Positions 38,151-50,264 of a stretch of 64,000 nt of DNA are shown here, in pieces; position 1 is the first letter of the stretch; each line of letters starts with the position of its first letter. The notes below the pieces were generated by a model. The model was not told the DNA's origin. It ran no database searches and was given only the letters and a program-made list of their open reading frames with translations. The stretch comes from Mycolicibacterium fluoranthenivorans (lineage in GTDB: Bacteria; Actinomycetota; Actinomycetes; Mycobacteriales; Mycobacteriaceae), in contig NZ_JAANOW010000001.1 of the NCBI RefSeq assembly GCF_011758805.1, positions 2,852,001-2,916,000 of the forward strand, read 5' to 3'. Made by a program: the position numbers and the translations under genes.

Positions 38151-38645
38151 GTGGGAGAAGGTACCGAGCGTCTGCCGGACCGGCCGGGTCCCGATGATCC
38201 CGGCCGCGGTCGCCGGCTCGGTATCGATGTCGGCACCGTCCGCATCGGTGTCGCCGTCTGCGATCCCGACGGCATCCTGGCCACCCCGCTGGAGACCGTC
38301 CGCCGCGAACGCGACGGACGTCACCTGCGCCGGCTGGTCAAACTCGCCACCGAACACGAGGCCGTCGAGGTCGTGGTCGGACTGCCGCGTACGCTCGCCG
38401 ACCGGGCCGGCTCCTCGGCCCACGACGCCGTCGAGCTGGCCGACACCATCGCCGCACGAATCGCCCCGACACCGGTGCGCCTCGTCGACGAGCGACTGAC
38501 TACGGTGAGCGCACAACGTTCACTTCGGGATGCAGGTATCCGAGCCAAGAACCAGCGGACCATGGTCGATCAGGTTGCCGCAGTAGCAATTCTGCAGACC
38601 TGGTTGGACCAGCGCCGGTCCGGACTAGGGGTTGCCGATGACTGA
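38151..38645 (+). CDS. ruvX: Putative pre-16S rRNA nuclease / Holliday junction resolvase-like YqgF
   Basis: 164 aa, RNase H fold. The first strand with its catalytic aspartate is [21 protein letters not shown] (residues ~22-42), later [18 protein letters not shown] and [21 protein letters not shown] provide the glutamate and second-site residues, and [15 protein letters not shown] ends the family domain. The enzyme trims the 16S rRNA 5' end in related bacteria. GTG start at 38151, five bases after alaS; it overlaps mltG by eight bases. Order alaS-ruvX-mltG is conserved in mycobacteria. Confidence 0.92.
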   Translation: MGEGTERLPDRPGPDDPGRGRRLGIDVGTVRIGVAVCDPDGILATPLETVRRERDGRHLRRLVKLATEHEAVEVVVGLPRTLADRAGSSAHDAVELADTIAARIAPTPVRLVDERLTTVSAQRSLRDAGIRAKNQRTMVDQVAAVAILQTWLDQRRSGLGVADD

Positions 38646-39882
38646 CGACTGGGGTACCGACCGTCACGAGCCCGTCGCGGTGGGACCGCCGCGACGGCGG
38701 ATGAGCCGCGCCTCGCGGGCCCGCGCGCGCCGCATGCAGCGGCGTCGGCGGTTCTACAGCGGTATGGCGGTGGTGGTGCTCGTCGCCGTCGTGCTCGTCG
38801 TGGTGTTCCTGGGCTCACGGATGTGGCACGGCATGTTCGGCTCGAGCAGCGATTTCGCGGGTGACGGTACCGCCGACGTCGTCGTCGAGGTGCACAGCGG
38901 GGACTCGACCACGGCGATTGGCCAGACGCTGCAGCAGCAGAACGTGGTGTCCTCGGCCAAGGCGTTCGTCGAGGCCGCGTCGGGTAATCAGGCCATCGCG
39001 GCGATTCAGCCCGGCTTCTACAAGCTGCGCACCGAGATTCCGGCGTCCGGGGCGGTCACCCGGCTGGCGGACCCGAAGAACCGGGTGGGTCAGCTGGTGA
39101 TCCCCGAGGGCCGGCAGCTCGACGATGTCGCCGATGTGAAGACCAATGCGGTCACCGACGGCATCTTCACGCTGATCTCGAAAGCCTCCTGCGTGGATAT
39201 CGACGGTGACCACAAGTGTGTGCCGGCCGCGGATCTCAAGAACGTCGCCGCCACCGGGAATCTGGCGGCGCTGGCGGTGCCGGATTGGGCCACCGCGCCG
39301 GTGACGGCGATGGGCCCGGACCACCGCCGGCTGGAGGGACTGATCGCGCCGGGCAGTTGGAACGTCAACCCCTCCGGAACGCCGCAGGACATCCTCACCA
39401 GCCTGATCAAGGCGAGTACCGCGCAGTACGAGGCCGACGGCCTGCTCGACGCCGCGGCCGCCACCCATCTGACGCCGTACCAGATCCTGGTGGTCGCGTC
39501 GCTGGTGCAGCGCGAGGCCAAACCGCAGGACTTCGCCAAGGTGGCCCGGGTGATCTACAACCGGCTGGCCGAACACCGCAAGCTGGAGTTCGACTCCACC
39601 GTGAACTACTCGCTGGACCGCCAGGAGGTGGCCACCACCGACGCCGATCGCGAACGCGTCACACCGTGGAACACCTATGCCTCCGAGGGGCTTCCGGCCA
39701 CCCCGATCTGCTCACCGGGACAACCCGCCCTGGCCGCGGCCGAGAACCCGGCACCGGGGGACTGGCTGTACTTCGTGACCATCGATATGCAGGGCACCAC
39801 GCTGTTCACCCGCGACTACGAGCAGCACCTGGCGAATATCGAGCTGGCCAAGCACAACGGTGTCCTCGACAGTGCACGGTAG
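38638..39882 (+). CDS. mltG: Endolytic murein transglycosylase MltG
   Basis: 414 aa. A basic cytoplasmic tail ([20 protein letters not shown]) is followed by one membrane helix (residues ~42-62, [16 protein letters not shown]) and a periplasmic LysM-like then YceG domain. The catalytic glutamate lies in [27 protein letters not shown] near residue 295, followed by DSTVNYSL. It cuts nascent glycan strands and may set their length. Start at ATG 38638, with AGGGG upstream; a TTG two codons earlier is in frame. The stop overlaps aroE by 23 bases. Confidence 0.92.
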   Translation: MTDDWGTDRHEPVAVGPPRRRMSRASRARARRMQRRRRFYSGMAVVVLVAVVLVVVFLGSRMWHGMFGSSSDFAGDGTADVVVEVHSGDSTTAIGQTLQQQNVVSSAKAFVEAASGNQAIAAIQPGFYKLRTEIPASGAVTRLADPKNRVGQLVIPEGRQLDDVADVKTNAVTDGIFTLISKASCVDIDGDHKCVPAADLKNVAATGNLAALAVPDWATAPVTAMGPDHRRLEGLIAPGSWNVNPSGTPQDILTSLIKASTAQYEADGLLDAAAATHLTPYQILVVASLVQREAKPQDFAKVARVIYNRLAEHRKLEFDSTVNYSLDRQEVATTDADRERVTPWNTYASEGLPATPICSPGQPALAAAENPAPGDWLYFVTIDMQGTTLFTRDYEQHLANIELAKHNGVLDSAR

Positions 39883-40699
39883 CCGGGCCGGCCGAAAAGC
39901 AGCGGTTCTCGGCTCGCCCATCTCACATTCGCGTTCGCCCGATCTGCACCTGGCGGCCTACCGTGCGCTGGGGCTGACCGACTGGACCTACGAGCGCATC
40001 GAGTGCACCGCCGAGCAGCTGCCCGCCCTGGTCGCCGGTCTGGGCCCGGAGTGGGTCGGGCTGTCGGTCACCATGCCCGGAAAGTTCGCGGCGCTGCGGT
40101 TCGCCGCCGAACACACCGCGCGCGCCGCGCTCGTCGGCTCGGCCAACACCCTGGTGCGCACACCCTCGGGGTGGCGGGCCGACAACACCGATATCGACGG
40201 GGTGATCGGCGCGCTCGACGGGGCGGGCGAGCGAAGCGACGGGGGATATGCCCTGCCGGGCGCGCGTGCGGCGGTGCTGGGCTCCGGTGGCACGGCCCCG
40301 GCCGCGGTGGTGGGTCTGGCCTCCCTCGGGGTCCGCGATATCGCCGTCGTCGCCCGCAACGCGGACAAGGCGGCGCCGCTGGTGGCGCTCTCCGAACCCC
40401 TCGGTGTGACCGTGCACTGGGTCGAACTGGGCACCCCGATCAGGGCGGATGTGGTGGTCAACACGCTGCCGGCAGAGGTCGCCGGCGCCTACGCGCCCAG
40501 CGTCGCGGGGGTGCCCGTGCTGCTGGACGCGATCTACGATCCGTGGCCCACCCCGCTGGCCGGCGCGGTGTCGGCAGCAGGCGGGCGGGTGATCAGCGGG
40601 CTGCACATGCTGTTGAACCAGGCCTTCGCCCAGGTGGAGCAGTTCACCGGGCAACCGGCCCCGAAAGAGGTGATGAGGCAGGCGCTGGCCGGCCTTTAG
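39860..40699 (+). CDS. aroE: Shikimate dehydrogenase
   Basis: 279 aa; reduces 3-dehydroshikimate to shikimate with NADPH. The substrate-binding motif is AAVLGSPISHSRSPDLH, the catalytic lysine is in SVTMPGKFAAL, NTDIDGVIGAL binds substrate, and the Rossmann glycines are in AAVLGSGGTAPA. The start is GTG at 39860 (or GTG 39872), inside the end of mltG. Between NTDIDGVIGALDGA and the Rossmann domain is an insert GERSDGGYA encoded by a short dispersed repeat (40225-40245). Confidence 0.93.
   Translation: MSSTVHGSRAGRKAAVLGSPISHSRSPDLHLAAYRALGLTDWTYERIECTAEQLPALVAGLGPEWVGLSVTMPGKFAALRFAAEHTARAALVGSANTLVRTPSGWRADNTDIDGVIGALDGAGERSDGGYALPGARAAVLGSGGTAPAAVVGLASLGVRDIAVVARNADKAAPLVALSEPLGVTVHWVELGTPIRADVVVNTLPAEVAGAYAPSVAGVPVLLDAIYDPWPTPLAGAVSAAGGRVISGLHMLLNQAFAQVEQFTGQPAPKEVMRQALAGL
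40225..40245 (+). repeat. Dispersed short repeat copy in aroE
   Basis: The sequence GGCGAGCGAAGCGACGGG, in-frame inside aroE, is nearly repeated before nusB (46439-46457) and, more weakly, within pyrB (55896-55914). The three copies share the core GAGCG-N-AGCGA. It adds charged/Gly residues at a surface loop here. Such GAGCGNAGCGA elements recur in mycobacterial genomes from memory; I cannot count them here. Confidence 0.55.
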
Positions 40700-40708
40700 C
40701 CTCGAGAG

Positions 40709-41125
40709 GTGGCGGCGCTGGTGGCGGGGTGGCTGATCGCCTTGAGCGCCTTCGATATCCGGCAGCGCCGGTTGCCCAATGTGCTGACCCTGCCCGGCGC
40801 CGTCGTGGTGCTGGGTGGCGCGGCCATGGTGGGCCGGGGCTGGCCCGCACTCGCCGGTGCGGCGGCGCTGACGGCGGTGTACCTGCTGGTGCACTTCGCC
40901 GCGCCGGCCGGCCTGGGCGCCGGCGACGTCAAGCTGGCGATCGGGTTGGGCGGGTTGACGGGGGCCTTCGGTCCCGACGTGTGGATGCTGGCCGCCGCGG
41001 GGGCCCCGATGCTGACCGGACTCGTGGCGCTGACCGCTCTGGCCACGGGCCGGCGTGATCCGGTGCCGCACGGGCCGTCGATGTGCGCGGCGTCCGCAGC
41101 ATCGGTCGCCCTGGTGTGGGTGTAG
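40709..41125 (+). CDS. A24-family prepilin peptidase-like membrane protein (Rv2551c-like)
   Basis: 138 aa, hydrophobic, about four membrane helices. The first catalytic aspartate is in ALSAFDIRQRRLPNVLTLPGA (residues ~10-30), and the second is in LGAGDVKLAIGLGGLTGA (GxGD-type motif, near residue 73). That matches the catalytic half of type IV prepilin peptidase; the N-terminal methyltransferase half is absent, as in short actinobacterial versions. The start is GTG at 40709, ten bases after aroE. No pilin gene lies nearby, so the substrate may be encoded elsewhere. Confidence 0.85.
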   Translation: MAALVAGWLIALSAFDIRQRRLPNVLTLPGAVVVLGGAAMVGRGWPALAGAAALTAVYLLVHFAAPAGLGAGDVKLAIGLGGLTGAFGPDVWMLAAAGAPMLTGLVALTALATGRRDPVPHGPSMCAASAASVALVWV

Positions 41126-41199
41126 CCCTGGAGGCGCGCCTGTGCCGGCCGGGTTGACGGATTGGGTCGCGCGGATACCCGCATGGGAGAATGACACCC

Positions 41200-42450
41200 G
41201 TGTTGCGTTGGACTACCGCTGGTGAATCCCATGGCCGTGCCCTGGTCGCGATGGTTGAAGGCATGGTTGCGGGACTGTCCGTCACCTCCGACGATATCGG
41301 GACCCAACTGCAGCGCCGCCGCCTCGGCTACGGCCGCGGCGCGCGGATGAAGTTCGAGAAGGACCAGGTGACGGTGCTCGCCGGGGTCCGACACGGGGTC
41401 ACGCTCGGCGGTCCCATCGCCATCGAGATCGGCAACACCGAATGGCCAAAATGGGAGACGGTGATGGCCGCCGACCCCGTCGACGCGGACCGGTTGGACG
41501 GTGACGCGGCGCGCAACGCCCCGCTGACCCGCCCCCGCCCTGGCCACGCGGATTACGCGGGCATGCTCAAGTACGGCTTCGACGACGCCCGCCCGGTGCT
41601 GGAACGGGCCAGCGCCCGCGAGACCGCCGCCCGGGTGGCGGCGGGCACCGTGGCCCGCGCGTTCCTGCGCCAGGCCCTCGGTGTCGAGGTCATCTCCCAT
41701 GTCATCGCCATCGGCGCCGCCAAGCCGTACGACGGCCCCTCGCCGTTGCCGCAGGATCTGGATCGGATCGACGCGAGCCCGGTCCGCGCCTTCGACGAGC
41801 AGTCCGAAGCGCTGATGATCGCCGAGATCGAGGCGGCCAAGAAGGACGGCGACACCCTCGGCGGTGTGGTCGAGGTGGTGGTCACCGGTCTGCCGATCGG
41901 GCTGGGTTCGTTCACCAGCGGCGACAACCGCCTCGACAGCCAGTTGGCTGCCGCGGTGATGGGTATCCAGGCCATCAAGGGCGTCGAGATCGGCGACGGT
42001 TTCGAGACCGCCCGCCGGCGCGGCAGTGTCGCCCATGACGAGATGTACCCCGGTCCCGACGGCGTGCTGCGGTCCACCAACCGCGCGGGCGGTCTGGAGG
42101 GTGGCATGACCAACGGTCAGCCACTGCGGGTGCGCGCCGCGATGAAACCGATCTCGACGGTGCCGCGCGCGCTGGCCACCGTCGATATGGCCACCGGCCA
42201 GGAGGCGGTGGCCATCCACCAGCGCTCCGATGTGTGCGCGGTGCCCGCCGCGGGTGTCGTGGTGGAGACCATGGTCGCGCTGGTGCTGGCCCGGGCCGCG
42301 CTGGAGAAGTTCGGCGGCGACTCGCTGGGCGAGACGAAGGCCAATATCGAGAGCTACCTGGCGGCGGTCCGCGAACGCTCCGGCGGGCAGGAGCGTGGCG
42401 ACGCGGGGAACGCCGACGCGGGGAACGACACAGCCCCACAGGCGGGGTAA
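41200..42450 (+). CDS. aroC: Chorismate synthase
   Basis: 416 aa; converts EPSP to chorismate using reduced flavin. Signatures [18 protein letters not shown] at the N-terminus, [35 protein letters not shown] around residues 115-150, and the third region [17 protein letters not shown] are all present. The GTG at 41200 is preferred over the ATG at 41191: GGGAGA (41185-41190) is properly spaced only from the GTG. In M. tuberculosis naming this is aroF. Its stop is three bases before aroK. The C-terminus ([18 protein letters not shown]) is a loose tail. Confidence 0.96.
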   Translation: MLRWTTAGESHGRALVAMVEGMVAGLSVTSDDIGTQLQRRRLGYGRGARMKFEKDQVTVLAGVRHGVTLGGPIAIEIGNTEWPKWETVMAADPVDADRLDGDAARNAPLTRPRPGHADYAGMLKYGFDDARPVLERASARETAARVAAGTVARAFLRQALGVEVISHVIAIGAAKPYDGPSPLPQDLDRIDASPVRAFDEQSEALMIAEIEAAKKDGDTLGGVVEVVVTGLPIGLGSFTSGDNRLDSQLAAAVMGIQAIKGVEIGDGFETARRRGSVAHDEMYPGPDGVLRSTNRAGGLEGGMTNGQPLRVRAAMKPISTVPRALATVDMATGQEAVAIHQRSDVCAVPAAGVVVETMVALVLARAALEKFGGDSLGETKANIESYLAAVRERSGGQERGDAGNADAGNDTAPQAG

Positions 42451-42453
42451 CCC

Positions 42454-44706
<2,253 letters not shown>

Positions 44707-44739
44707 GAGGGCACAGCGTAGCGAGTACCGTCAGCGGTC

Positions 44740-45834
44740 GTGACGATTTCGCAGCGCAGGGATCGGTTGAGGCAGCGGCTGGCCATCGCGAAGCTGGACG
44801 CGATACTGGTAACAGACCTGGTCAACGTGCGCTATCTGTCGGGTTTCACCGGTTCCAACGCCGCGCTGCTGATCCGTGCCGACGACGACACGCCGCTGCT
44901 GGCCACCGATGGCCGCTACGTCACGCAGGCCGCGGCGCAGGCTCCCGATGCGGAATTGGTGATCGAACGCGCCTGCGGACCGCATCTGGCCGGCCGCGCC
45001 GCCGCCACCGGTATCCGCCGGCTCGGGTTCGAAAGCCATGTGGTGACCGTCGACGGGTTCGGTCTGCTGGAACGGGCCGCCGAGGGCATCGAGTTCGTCC
45101 GGGCGGCCGGCATGGTGGAACGGTTGCGCGAGATCAAGGACGCGGGGGAGATCGCGATGCTGCGGCTTGCGTGCGAGGCTGCCGACGCCGCGCTGCGCGA
45201 GCTCGTCGAGGACGGCGGGCTGCGCGCCGGGCGCACCGAGAAGGAGGTGGGCCGTGAGCTGGAGTCGCTGATGCTCGACCACGGCGCCGACGGGGCGTCC
45301 TTCGAGACGATCGTGGCCGCGGGGGCGAATTCGGCGATCCCGCACCACCGCCCGACCGATACGGTGCTGGCATCGGGTGACTTCGTGAAGATCGACTTCG
45401 GCGCGCTGGTGGCCGGTTACCACTCGGATATGACCCGCACGTTCGTGCTGGCCCCCCTGGCCACCTGGCAGCGCGAGATCTACGACCTGGTCGCCACCGC
45501 CCAACGGGCCGGCCGCGAGGCACTGGTGCCCGGCGCCGCACTCAAGGATGTCGACACGGCATCGCGGCAGGTCATCGCCGATGCCGGGTACGCGGAGAAC
45601 TTCGGGCACGGGCTCGGACACGGGGTCGGGCTGCAGATCCACGAAGCGCCGGGAATCAGCGCGTCATCCGTCGGTACACTGCTTGCTGGCGCTGCGGTGA
45701 CCGTGGAGCCCGGCGTCTACCTGCCCGGCCGGGGCGGTGTCCGCATCGAGGACACCCTGGTCGTGGGCAGCCAGGACGCACCCACACCCGAGTTGCTCAC
45801 CCGGTTCCCCAAGGAACTGGTCGTCGTTAACTGA
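44740..45834 (+). CDS. pepQ: Xaa-Pro aminopeptidase / prolidase PepQ
   Basis: 364 aa, M24 family, removing residues adjacent to proline. The creatinase N domain spans residues ~1-125; the pita-bread catalytic domain has the dinuclear metal ligands in [20 protein letters not shown] (two Asp), [17 protein letters not shown] (His), and TVEPGVYLP plus RIEDTLVV (two Glu), so it should be active. The GTG at 44740 is eight bases after TACCGT (44726-44731), fitting a leaderless transcript. It leads efp, nusB and the next gene in one direction. Confidence 0.93.
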   Translation: MTISQRRDRLRQRLAIAKLDAILVTDLVNVRYLSGFTGSNAALLIRADDDTPLLATDGRYVTQAAAQAPDAELVIERACGPHLAGRAAATGIRRLGFESHVVTVDGFGLLERAAEGIEFVRAAGMVERLREIKDAGEIAMLRLACEAADAALRELVEDGGLRAGRTEKEVGRELESLMLDHGADGASFETIVAAGANSAIPHHRPTDTVLASGDFVKIDFGALVAGYHSDMTRTFVLAPLATWQREIYDLVATAQRAGREALVPGAALKDVDTASRQVIADAGYAENFGHGLGHGVGLQIHEAPGISASSVGTLLAGAAVTVEPGVYLPGRGGVRIEDTLVVGSQDAPTPELLTRFPKELVVVN

Positions 45835-45853
45835 TCTAGGAGCTGTACAGACC

Positions 45854-46417
45854 GTGGCATCAACCGCCGACTTCAAGAATGGACTCGTCCTCAACCTCGA
45901 GGGCCAGTTGTGGCAGATCACCGAGTTCCAGCACGTCAAGCCAGGTAAGGGCCCGGCCTTCGTGCGTACCAAGCTCAAGAACGTGCTGACCGGCAAGGTC
46001 GTCGACAAGACGTTCAACGCCGGGGTGAAGGTTGAGACCGCGACCGTCGACCGCCGCGATGCCACCTACCTCTACCGCGACGGTGCCGACTTCGTCTTCA
46101 TGGACTCGGAAGACTACGAGCAGCACCCGCTGCCCGAGGCGCTGGTCGGCCGGCTGGCCGGCTTCCTGCTCGAGGGCATGGTGGTGCAGATCGCCTTCCA
46201 CGAGGGCGTACCGCTGTACCTGGAACTGCCGGTCACCGTCGAACTGGTCGTCACCCACACCGAGCCCGGTCTGCAGGGTGACCGGTCCAGCGCCGGCACC
46301 AAGCCCGCCACCGTCGAGACCGGCGCCGAACTCCAGGTTCCGCTGTTCATCAACACCGGCGACAAGCTGAAGGTCGATTCGCGTGACGGCAGCTACCTGG
46401 GAAGGGTCAATGCCTGA
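45854..46417 (+). CDS. efp: Elongation factor P
   Basis: 187 aa, the usual length; relieves ribosome stalling at proline runs. Starts [20 protein letters not shown], and the conserved loop that enters the ribosome reads [14 protein letters not shown] near residue 30; the C-terminal OB domains end [17 protein letters not shown]. The start is GTG at 45854, with AGGAG 16 bases upstream. It lies 19 bases after pepQ. The modification type of the loop lysine cannot be told, as no EpmA or YmfI-like partner gene is nearby. Confidence 0.96.
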   Translation: MASTADFKNGLVLNLEGQLWQITEFQHVKPGKGPAFVRTKLKNVLTGKVVDKTFNAGVKVETATVDRRDATYLYRDGADFVFMDSEDYEQHPLPEALVGRLAGFLLEGMVVQIAFHEGVPLYLELPVTVELVVTHTEPGLQGDRSSAGTKPATVETGAELQVPLFINTGDKLKVDSRDGSYLGRVNA

Positions 46418-46438
46418 CGTCCTGGGAACGGGTGTCCT

Positions 46439-46457
46439 GGGCGAGCGGAGCGACGGG
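46439..46457 (+). repeat. Dispersed short repeat copy before nusB
   Basis: GGGCGAGCGGAGCGACGGG lies directly before the nusB ATG and differs from the aroE copy at one base within the shared 18-base part. Here it fills the efp-nusB gap and also supplies the purine-rich bases that serve as the ribosome site. Confidence 0.55.
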
Positions 46458-46458
46458 A

Positions 46459-46935
46459 ATGTCTGACCGCAAGGGCGACCGCGGTCGGCATCAGGCCCGC
46501 AAGCGCGCCGTCGACCTGCTCTTCGAAGCCGAGGCCCGCCACCTGACGGCCGCCGAGGTGGCCGACGGGCGCAACGCCCTGTCCCACTCGCAGGCCGATA
46601 TGAATCCGCTGAACCCGTACACGGTCACGGTGGCGCGGGGCGTCACCGACAACGCCGAGCACGTCGACGAACTCATCTCGGCCCACCTGCAGGGCTGGAC
46701 GCTGGATCGGCTACCCGCCGTGGACCGCGCCATCCTGCGGGTGGCGGTGTGGGAGCTGTTGCATGCGCAGGATGTGCCGGAGCCGGTCGCCGTGGATGAG
46801 GCCGTCGAGCTGGCCAAGGAGCTGTCCACCGACGACTCACCCGGATTCGTCAACGGGGTGCTCGGCCAGGTGATGCTGGTGACACCGCAGATCCGGGCCG
46901 CAGCCGCGGCACTGCGCGGGTCCCAGGAGCACTAG
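46459..46935 (+). CDS. nusB: Transcription antitermination protein NusB
   Basis: 158 aa, all-helical; binds boxA RNA with NusE (S10) for rRNA antitermination. Matches are [19 protein letters not shown] near the N-terminus and the C-terminal [41 protein letters not shown]. The ATG at 46459 gives the usual length; the frame upstream to 46432 is spacer. It follows efp by 41 bases that consist largely of the short repeat. Confidence 0.95.
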   Translation: MSDRKGDRGRHQARKRAVDLLFEAEARHLTAAEVADGRNALSHSQADMNPLNPYTVTVARGVTDNAEHVDELISAHLQGWTLDRLPAVDRAILRVAVWELLHAQDVPEPVAVDEAVELAKELSTDDSPGFVNGVLGQVMLVTPQIRAAAAALRGSQEH

Positions 46936-46940
46936 ACGCG

Positions 46941-47468
46941 ATGAATGCACCTCAGGACTGGGCGCCCTATATGAGCGTGCAGGACGCTGCGACGGTGTAT
47001 TTGCGAGACCCCGAGCTCGCCCTGGAGCAGCTGAGGTCGGTCGTCGAATTCCCCGGTATCGCGTCGTTCATCATGTCGCGCGGCGAGAGCGAGGAGTCCT
47101 GGGGCAGCGCCCTGTGGCAGGAAGTGGTCGCCACCGACGGCCGCCGGCTGATCATGTGGCGCGCCGATGACGAGTACCACGACGATCGCCGGCAGCTGGC
47201 GTCCTCCGTGCGGACCATCCTGTTGTCGACGATCACCGACCACATCCTGAGCACCCAGTTCGACGTGCTCGACGACGGGACCCGCAGGCTCTCGGAGGTC
47301 CGGCTGCGGATGTACACCCAGCTGGTTACCCGGGCCCGCCAGACGTCGGCGACCGAGAGCGATCTGTACTGCGAGTCGTTCCGCTATACCAAGTCGGTCG
47401 GAAACGGCGGGCTGGCACAGATGGAGCGGCTGCTGCAATTCGGCCGGGTGCTGTCGCGGTCGATGTGA
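46941..47468 (+). CDS. Conserved hypothetical protein (Rv2532c position)
   Basis: 175 aa, soluble, no recognised domain. It begins MNAPQDWAPYMSVQDAATVY and contains alternating strands and helices (RRLIMWRADDEYHDD; SVRTILLSTITDHILSTQF). It lies five bases after nusB, in the place of M. tuberculosis Rv2532c, and is likely the last gene of the operon. No function can be assigned. Confidence 0.7.
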   Translation: MNAPQDWAPYMSVQDAATVYLRDPELALEQLRSVVEFPGIASFIMSRGESEESWGSALWQEVVATDGRRLIMWRADDEYHDDRRQLASSVRTILLSTITDHILSTQFDVLDDGTRRLSEVRLRMYTQLVTRARQTSATESDLYCESFRYTKSVGNGGLAQMERLLQFGRVLSRSM

Positions 47469-47516
47469 GCGCCGAGTCGCTGCCCGGTGCGGCGAATGGT
47501 GTTGCGGGCGTGGGGT

Positions 47517-47547
47517 TGTGGATAACTTCAAGCCTGTGGATAACTTC
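47517..47547. repeat. Tandem DnaA-box-like repeats
   Basis: TGTGGATAACTTC occurs at 47517-47529 and 47535-47547, 18 bases apart. On the minus strand each contains TTATCCACA, the perfect consensus DnaA box. They precede the 13E12-type gene by 36 bases and its TAGTGT promoter box (47571-47576) by 24 bases. Two phased boxes at a promoter could mean DnaA regulation; replication origin function is not suggested. Confidence 0.5.
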
Positions 47548-47582
47548 CGTGCCGTGTCGGTGGGTCGTTGTAGTGTGAACAT

Positions 47583-49070
47583 ATGTTCGACTTGGGTGGC
47601 GTGGGGGATGCGGCGCTGATCGAGGCGTTGCGCGCCGCGACCCGGGCTGAGGCGGTCGCTGCGGCGCAGCGGTGGGCGATCATCGCCGCTCTGGTCGACT
47701 GGCACTGCAAGGACGAAGACGAGGCGCGGGCGTCTGCGGCGTTGGATGGGTGGGAGTACGCCGCCGCTGAAATATCGGCGGCCTGCGGGTTGTCCCGGGA
47801 GGCCGCGGCGGGGCAGATGCGCATCGCCCTCGCGTTGCGGGATCGGCTCCCGAAAGTGGGGGCCCTGCTCGAGCACGGGGAGATCTCGGCCAAAACCGCG
47901 GCCGCGATCACCTGGCGGACCCGGCTGGTCACCGATACCGAGGCGTTGGCGTTGATCGACGCCGCCCTGGCCGGGGTCGCCCCGACGTTGGGGGTGCTCT
48001 CGCAGAAGAACACCGAGACCGCCATCGATGTGTGGATCGAGAAATTCGATCCGGTCGCGGTGCACTGCGCCCGCACCGCGGCCCGGTCCCGGTGTATCGA
48101 GTTCGGGGCGCAGGAGGATCCCGCCGGCACCGTCGCGGTGTGGGGGCGGCTGCTGGCCACCGACGCCGCGGTGCTGCGGGCCCGGCTCACCGCCCTCGCC
48201 GCCACAGTGTGCGAGGCCGATCCGCGGACGGTCGGGCAGCGCCGCGCCGACGCCATGGGATTACTGGCCGTCGACCCGAATGCCGAGCGGCTCACGTGTC
48301 TGTGTGGGGAGCCCGGCTGCCCGGCCGCCGGGGTGGATCCCCGCTCGGCCGCGGTGACGGTCTACGTACTCACCGACACGGTCCCCGGCGCGGCAGCCGA
48401 CACCCCACGGGATCCCGGCGTGCACGGCGACGGCCTGCAGGCCCTGCGCGGCCCGGCCGCGGTGACCGGCACCCCGGGGGTCATCCCCGGGGGCGGTGTC
48501 GTGCCCGCCCCGCTGGTCGCTGAACTCGTCGCCACCGGCGCCCGGGTCACCACCCTCGCCGACACCAACGACCTCACCGCTGAGCCGCGGTACCGGCCCT
48601 CGGCGAAGCTGGCGGCCTGGGTCCGCACCCGCGACCTGACCTGTACTTTCCCCGGCTGTCACCGTGGCGCCCAGTACTGCGACCTCGACCACAGCGTGCC
48701 GTGGCCGGGTGGGGCCACCCACCCCGGAAATCTCGCCGCGCTGTGCCGTACCCATCACCTACTCAAAACCTTCGGCGGCTGGAGCGCCGTCCAGCATCCC
48801 GACGGGACACACACCTGGACCAACCCCAGCGGGCATACCTACACCACGGTGCCGCTGACCCGGATCCTGTTCCCCGACAAATCCATTCACACCCCGGCGC
48901 CACCACCGACACCAGCCGCCACCGGCAGCGGCAGCGGCGTTGGGGGTCGGGGGCTGGCCATGCCCCGCCGCCGCCGCACCCGCGCCTACACCCACGCTGC
49001 CCGGATCAACGCCGAACGCCGCCTCAACCAACACACCCTCGAACAGCACGCGAAACCACCGCCGTTCTGA
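47583..49070 (+). CDS. HNH endonuclease, 13E12-repeat (DUF222) family
   Basis: 495 aa. Residues ~15-330 are the DUF222 region typical of 13E12 proteins (WEYAAAEISAACGLSREAAAGQM; KTAAAITWRTRLVTD). The C-terminal HNH nuclease motif is CTFPGCHRGAQYCDLDHSVP, with NLAALCRTHHLLK, so both cysteine pairs and the catalytic histidines are present. These genes are multicopy in mycobacteria and are linked to mobile sequences, though none is seen around it. The ATG at 47583 is six bases after TAGTGT. The tail is Pro/Thr- and Arg-rich. Confidence 0.9.
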   Translation: MFDLGGVGDAALIEALRAATRAEAVAAAQRWAIIAALVDWHCKDEDEARASAALDGWEYAAAEISAACGLSREAAAGQMRIALALRDRLPKVGALLEHGEISAKTAAAITWRTRLVTDTEALALIDAALAGVAPTLGVLSQKNTETAIDVWIEKFDPVAVHCARTAARSRCIEFGAQEDPAGTVAVWGRLLATDAAVLRARLTALAATVCEADPRTVGQRRADAMGLLAVDPNAERLTCLCGEPGCPAAGVDPRSAAVTVYVLTDTVPGAAADTPRDPGVHGDGLQALRGPAAVTGTPGVIPGGGVVPAPLVAELVATGARVTTLADTNDLTAEPRYRPSAKLAAWVRTRDLTCTFPGCHRGAQYCDLDHSVPWPGGATHPGNLAALCRTHHLLKTFGGWSAVQHPDGTHTWTNPSGHTYTTVPLTRILFPDKSIHTPAPPPTPAATGSGSGVGGRGLAMPRRRRTRAYTHAARINAERRLNQHTLEQHAKPPPF

Positions 49071-49076
49071 GGGAAC

Positions 49077-50258
49077 TCAGTATTCCGGCAGCGCAATCGA
49101 ATCGGCGGTGGTGAACCACTTCCGCTCGGCGATGGGCCGCAGCGGCCAGCGTTGCATCCACTTCATCACCGCGGCGGTCACCGCGATATCGCTGCTCGAT
49201 TTCGGCAGGTAGCCGTCGATACCGTTGGCCAGCGTCTGGCAGCGGTCGATATACGGACGCATCACCGTCTCGTAGCGTGCCAATGCCGCCGGAAGTGTCT
49301 CAGCGGCAAAGGAATCCGCCGGACCCAGCTCGCCGGCCAGCACATACGCACCGACCAGGGCCAGGCTGGTACCCATCCCGGACAGGGGTGAGGCGCAGTA
49401 CCCGGCATCACCGAGCAGTGCGACGCGCCCCCGGGTGAACGAGTCCATGTGAACCTGCAGGAACGCGTCGAAGTGGAAGTCATCGGCCTCGGCCGCGGCT
49501 GCCAGCAGTTGCGGACAATGCCATCGCGCCTCCGCGAAATGGCCTCGCAGCAGCTCGATCTGGGCTTCGGTATCGCGGCGGTCGTAGTCGAGCGGACCGG
49601 ACCGGAAGGCCAGCCCGGCCTTGGCCACCGCGGGATCGTGGGAGGGCCGCATCGAGGCGTTCAGGCCGGGCTCCTGGTACAGCAGGTACCAGCCGTCGAG
49701 CCCCACCGTGTCCGGGGCGCTGAACCATGCGTTGTAGCCACCGAGCGGCGTGGTGAACCGGTCTTCGGGGCCGAATACCAGTCGGCGCACGGCCGAATGC
49801 GGTCCGTCGGCACCGACGATCAGATCCGCGGTGACGGTGCTGCCGTCACTGAGTGTGGCAGTGGTGTCGTCGATATCGGTGATGCGGGTGCCGAACCGGT
49901 AGTCGGTGCGCGCCCTGGTGGCCTGGTAGAGCACGTCCACCAGATCCCCGCGCAGAATCTCCAGCTTGGAGACCAGGCCGTTGCCGTGAAACGCCGTCAC
50001 CGGCATCTCGGCGCGGCGGGAGCCGTCGGTGCGGACCCAGGCGGCCCCGCGCTGCTCCAGCGCCTTCGCCGATACCGCCTCGAGCAATCCCATCCGCTCG
50101 GCGACATCGTGACCGGCGCCGCGCAGGTCGACGGTCTGCCCGCCGGAACGGACCTCGGGCACGACCTCCACCACCACGACGCGGTAGCCGGCGCCCGTCA
50201 ACCAATGCGCGAGCGCAGGACCGGCGATCCCGGCGCCACTGATCAACACGGTGGGCAT
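49077..50258 (-). CDS. FAD-dependent monooxygenase (PHBH/TetX-like)
   Basis: 393 aa. The FAD dinucleotide motif is VLISGAGIAGPALAHWLTGAGY (residues 4-25), the DG motif is VTADLIVGADGPHSAVR, and GRVALLGDAGYCASPLSGMGTSLAL is the second FAD/substrate motif (GD...P). This is the aromatic-ring hydroxylase-like class A group, including antibiotic-modifying members; the substrate is unknown. The ATG is at 50258. It lies seven bases after the serine hydrolase on the same strand, so the two are likely co-transcribed. Confidence 0.87.
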   Translation of the reverse strand: MPTVLISGAGIAGPALAHWLTGAGYRVVVVEVVPEVRSGGQTVDLRGAGHDVAERMGLLEAVSAKALEQRGAAWVRTDGSRRAEMPVTAFHGNGLVSKLEILRGDLVDVLYQATRARTDYRFGTRITDIDDTTATLSDGSTVTADLIVGADGPHSAVRRLVFGPEDRFTTPLGGYNAWFSAPDTVGLDGWYLLYQEPGLNASMRPSHDPAVAKAGLAFRSGPLDYDRRDTEAQIELLRGHFAEARWHCPQLLAAAAEADDFHFDAFLQVHMDSFTRGRVALLGDAGYCASPLSGMGTSLALVGAYVLAGELGPADSFAAETLPAALARYETVMRPYIDRCQTLANGIDGYLPKSSSDIAVTAAVMKWMQRWPLRPIAERKWFTTADSIALPEY

Positions 50259-50264
50259 GGGCGG

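Noticed and set aside
41191..41199. ATG start of chorismate synthase at 41191
   Set aside because: The GGGAGA ribosome site ends one base before it, which is too close; the GTG at 41200 has normal spacing and matches the family start.
47517..47547. Replication origin
   Set aside because: Only two boxes, no AT-rich unwinding region and no dnaA, dnaN or rpmH genes nearby.
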